From an uncultured Rickettsiales bacterium (GTDB lineage: Bacteria > Pseudomonadota > Alphaproteobacteria > Rickettsiales > Midichloriaceae): 7,001 nucleotides of DNA. Below the pieces are notes generated by a model, which made no database searches, was not told the DNA's origin, and was given only the letters and a program-made list of their open reading frames with translations. Shown here in pieces: positions 6,159 to 7,001 of this stretch. The DNA is taken from assembly GCA_937996615.1 (NCBI GenBank), contig CALKVD010000029.1, forward strand, positions 1 through 7,001. The letters run 5' to 3'. Position numbers and translations under genes: made by a program. The stretch's first letter is position 1. Every line of letters starts with the position of its first letter.

Positions 6159-6164
6159 TGATAA
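6143..6164. promoter_or_regulatory. 22-base near-perfect palindrome between divergent genes, candidate operator
   Basis: The central 14 bases CAACTCTAGAGTTG (6147-6160) are a perfect palindrome. With one mismatched pair allowed it extends to 22 bases: TTAGCAACTCT on one side and AGAGTTGATAA on the other, 10 of 11 positions symmetric. There is no loop, which favours a dimeric protein site over an RNA hairpin. It covers the -35 of the dedA promoter and the candidate -10 or alternative -35 of the rightward promoter. A divergently acting operator is the simplest reading, but part of the symmetry could arise because both halves carry TTG-TA -35-like hexamers back to back. Confidence 0.5.
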
Positions 6165-6192
6165 TCAATTTTTAGTAACTTAGCATAATTTT

Positions 6193-6918
6193 ATGAAAAC
6201 AGATATTTTAGAAGAAATAATTCAAAGTGAAAAACAACATAAAACCGACAAATTGCTTAAGGCTTTGGTTTTAATTATAGCTTCAATTGGAATTGTCGCA
6301 GTGATTATTGCAATTGGGATGAGTTTATTTAATAATCATAAAACAAATAAGTCTTATATGGAAGCGACCCAATTGTTCCAGGGTTTAAGTCAACTCAGTC
6401 AGAATAATCAATTAAACCCAGAAAAAGCATCAGAAAATTTTAAAAAAGCTGTTGATATTCTTGAAAACATCGCTAAAAATGACTCAACTTATGGTGCAAT
6501 TGCAAGCTTCTATCTGGCATCTCTCAGCGCTTTACAAAATGATCCAAGTCAAAATATTTTCCAATATCAGCGAATTGCAGATAACAAAAATTATGATAAC
6601 ATATTTAGAGACTATGCTATTATTTCTGAGATGATGTCGAGATTAATGCTAAATAAAATTGAGCCTGAGAAAGCGGTTATCAAGCTTAATGATATAGCAC
6701 AAAATAAAGATCGACGTTCACCCTTTCATTTGTCTTCTTTGATGCTGCAGACTGGGTTATATGCTAGTAAAGGTGATAAGGAAAATTCTCTTACAACAAT
6801 CAATAAAATTATTAGTGATACCAAGGTCACTAATAATATGAAAGTTATTGCAAATGGTATGAAGCAATATATAGAAAGTCCTGCTTTTACTGAAGCAGTA
6901 AAGTCAACCAGCAAATAG
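6193..6918 (+). CDS. Single-pass membrane protein with TPR-like periplasmic domain (YfgM-like)
   Basis: The 241-residue protein has a short charged cytoplasmic N-terminus (MKTDILEEIIQSEKQHKTDK), one membrane helix at about 22-46 and an alpha-helical, TPR-like extracytoplasmic domain from about 52 to the end. Pairs of amphipathic helices, such as ENFKKAVDILENIAK, GAIASFYLASLSAL and EKAVIKLNDIAQ, show the small-residue spacing of tetratricopeptide repeats, though no consensus repeat is clean. This layout fits the YfgM/TPR_21-like family, whose E. coli member is an ancillary Sec-translocon and periplasmic-chaperone partner. Rickettsia also has unnamed membrane proteins of similar layout. In many proteobacteria yfgM precedes bamB and der; only 83 bases follow here, so this cannot be tested. 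It is divergent from dedA, has no Shine-Dalgarno sequence, and starts at the first ATG of the frame after the palindrome. The fold call is moderately sure, the function is inferred. Confidence 0.75.
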   Translation: MKTDILEEIIQSEKQHKTDKLLKALVLIIASIGIVAVIIAIGMSLFNNHKTNKSYMEATQLFQGLSQLSQNNQLNPEKASENFKKAVDILENIAKNDSTYGAIASFYLASLSALQNDPSQNIFQYQRIADNKNYDNIFRDYAIISEMMSRLMLNKIEPEKAVIKLNDIAQNKDRRSPFHLSSLMLQTGLYASKGDKENSLTTINKIISDTKVTNNMKVIANGMKQYIESPAFTEAVKSTSK

Positions 6919-7001
6919 ATTGTGGTTTTAGATTCGAATCTGTTGTAGCAATTGCTTATTTATCGCTTGACCATAGCTCTAATCAGATTATTATATCCTG
7001 A
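6919..7001. other. Right-edge region with two short palindromes; possible gene ends undecided
   Basis: Two perfect palindromes lie close together: AGATTCGAATCT (6930-6941) and AGCAATTGCT (6947-6956). Neither has a loop or a clear T run, so they are not obvious terminators. Two reading frames remain open to the edge. A + frame starting with TTG at 6952 would give a hydrophobic MLIYRLTIALIRLLYP, which could be the start of a signal peptide. A minus frame ends at TAA (6960-6962) with SGYNNLIRAMVKR. They are mutually incompatible as genes and I cannot choose between them. Confidence 0.4.

Noticed and set aside
6930..6946. TTCGAAT resembling a tRNA T-loop
   Set aside because: The position before TTCGAAT is A facing C instead of the G-C pair closing a T-arm, the flanks do not pair as a 5-bp stem, and no acceptor or anticodon arm is present on either strand.

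Overview
The window looks like a piece of chromosome from an AT-rich alphaproteobacterium, most plausibly an intracellular or host-associated member of Rickettsiales or a relative. The evidence is indirect: low GC throughout, A/T-ending codons, loose gene spacing, almost no Shine-Dalgarno sequences, a mitochondrial/alphaproteobacterial-type propionyl-CoA carboxylase beta chain, and a YfgM-like membrane protein of the kind seen in this group. No phage, plasmid, insertion sequence, CRISPR, tRNA or rRNA gene is visible.

Layout. A 218-base leader with a good sigma70-type promoter precedes an acyl-CoA carboxylase carboxyltransferase gene (pccB-like, 219-1769, +). After 21 bases comes a 671-residue polytopic membrane protein (1791-3806, +) with a soluble C-terminal domain, and overlapping its end by 11 bases a GtrA-family membrane protein (3796-4191, +). 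These three probably form one transcript. A 183-base gap holds an AT-rich hairpin and a candidate promoter for a ten-helix EamA/DMT transporter (4375-5388, +). A DedA-family membrane protein lies on the opposite strand (5453-6088, -), convergent with the transporter. It is divergent from a single-pass TPR-like protein (6193-6918, +). The 104 bases between these two carry overlapping candidate promoters centred on a near-perfect 22-base palindrome.

How the genes may work together. PccB is metabolic, the carboxyltransferase half of a biotin-dependent acyl-CoA carboxylase whose biotin carboxylase partner is not here. The 671-residue protein plus GtrA resembles two parts of a three-part GtrA/GtrB/GtrC-type system for adding a sugar outside the inner membrane from a polyprenyl-phosphate carrier; the middle part (GtrB) is missing from the window. 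DedA proteins include polyprenyl-phosphate and phospholipid translocases, so three of the six genes may touch the same lipid carrier, though this is inference.

Most worth a second look: (1) a G9 homopolymer inside dedA where a one-base slip in either direction truncates the last membrane helix; (2) the divergent palindrome between dedA and the TPR-like gene; (3) substitutions in the PccB active-site region at a position known to set acetyl- versus propionyl-CoA preference; (4) a perfect 14-bp inverted repeat inside the 671-residue protein gene, reminiscent of a small palindromic element; and (5) the 671-residue protein/GtrA cassette itself. I see nothing that I can confidently call a wholly new system.
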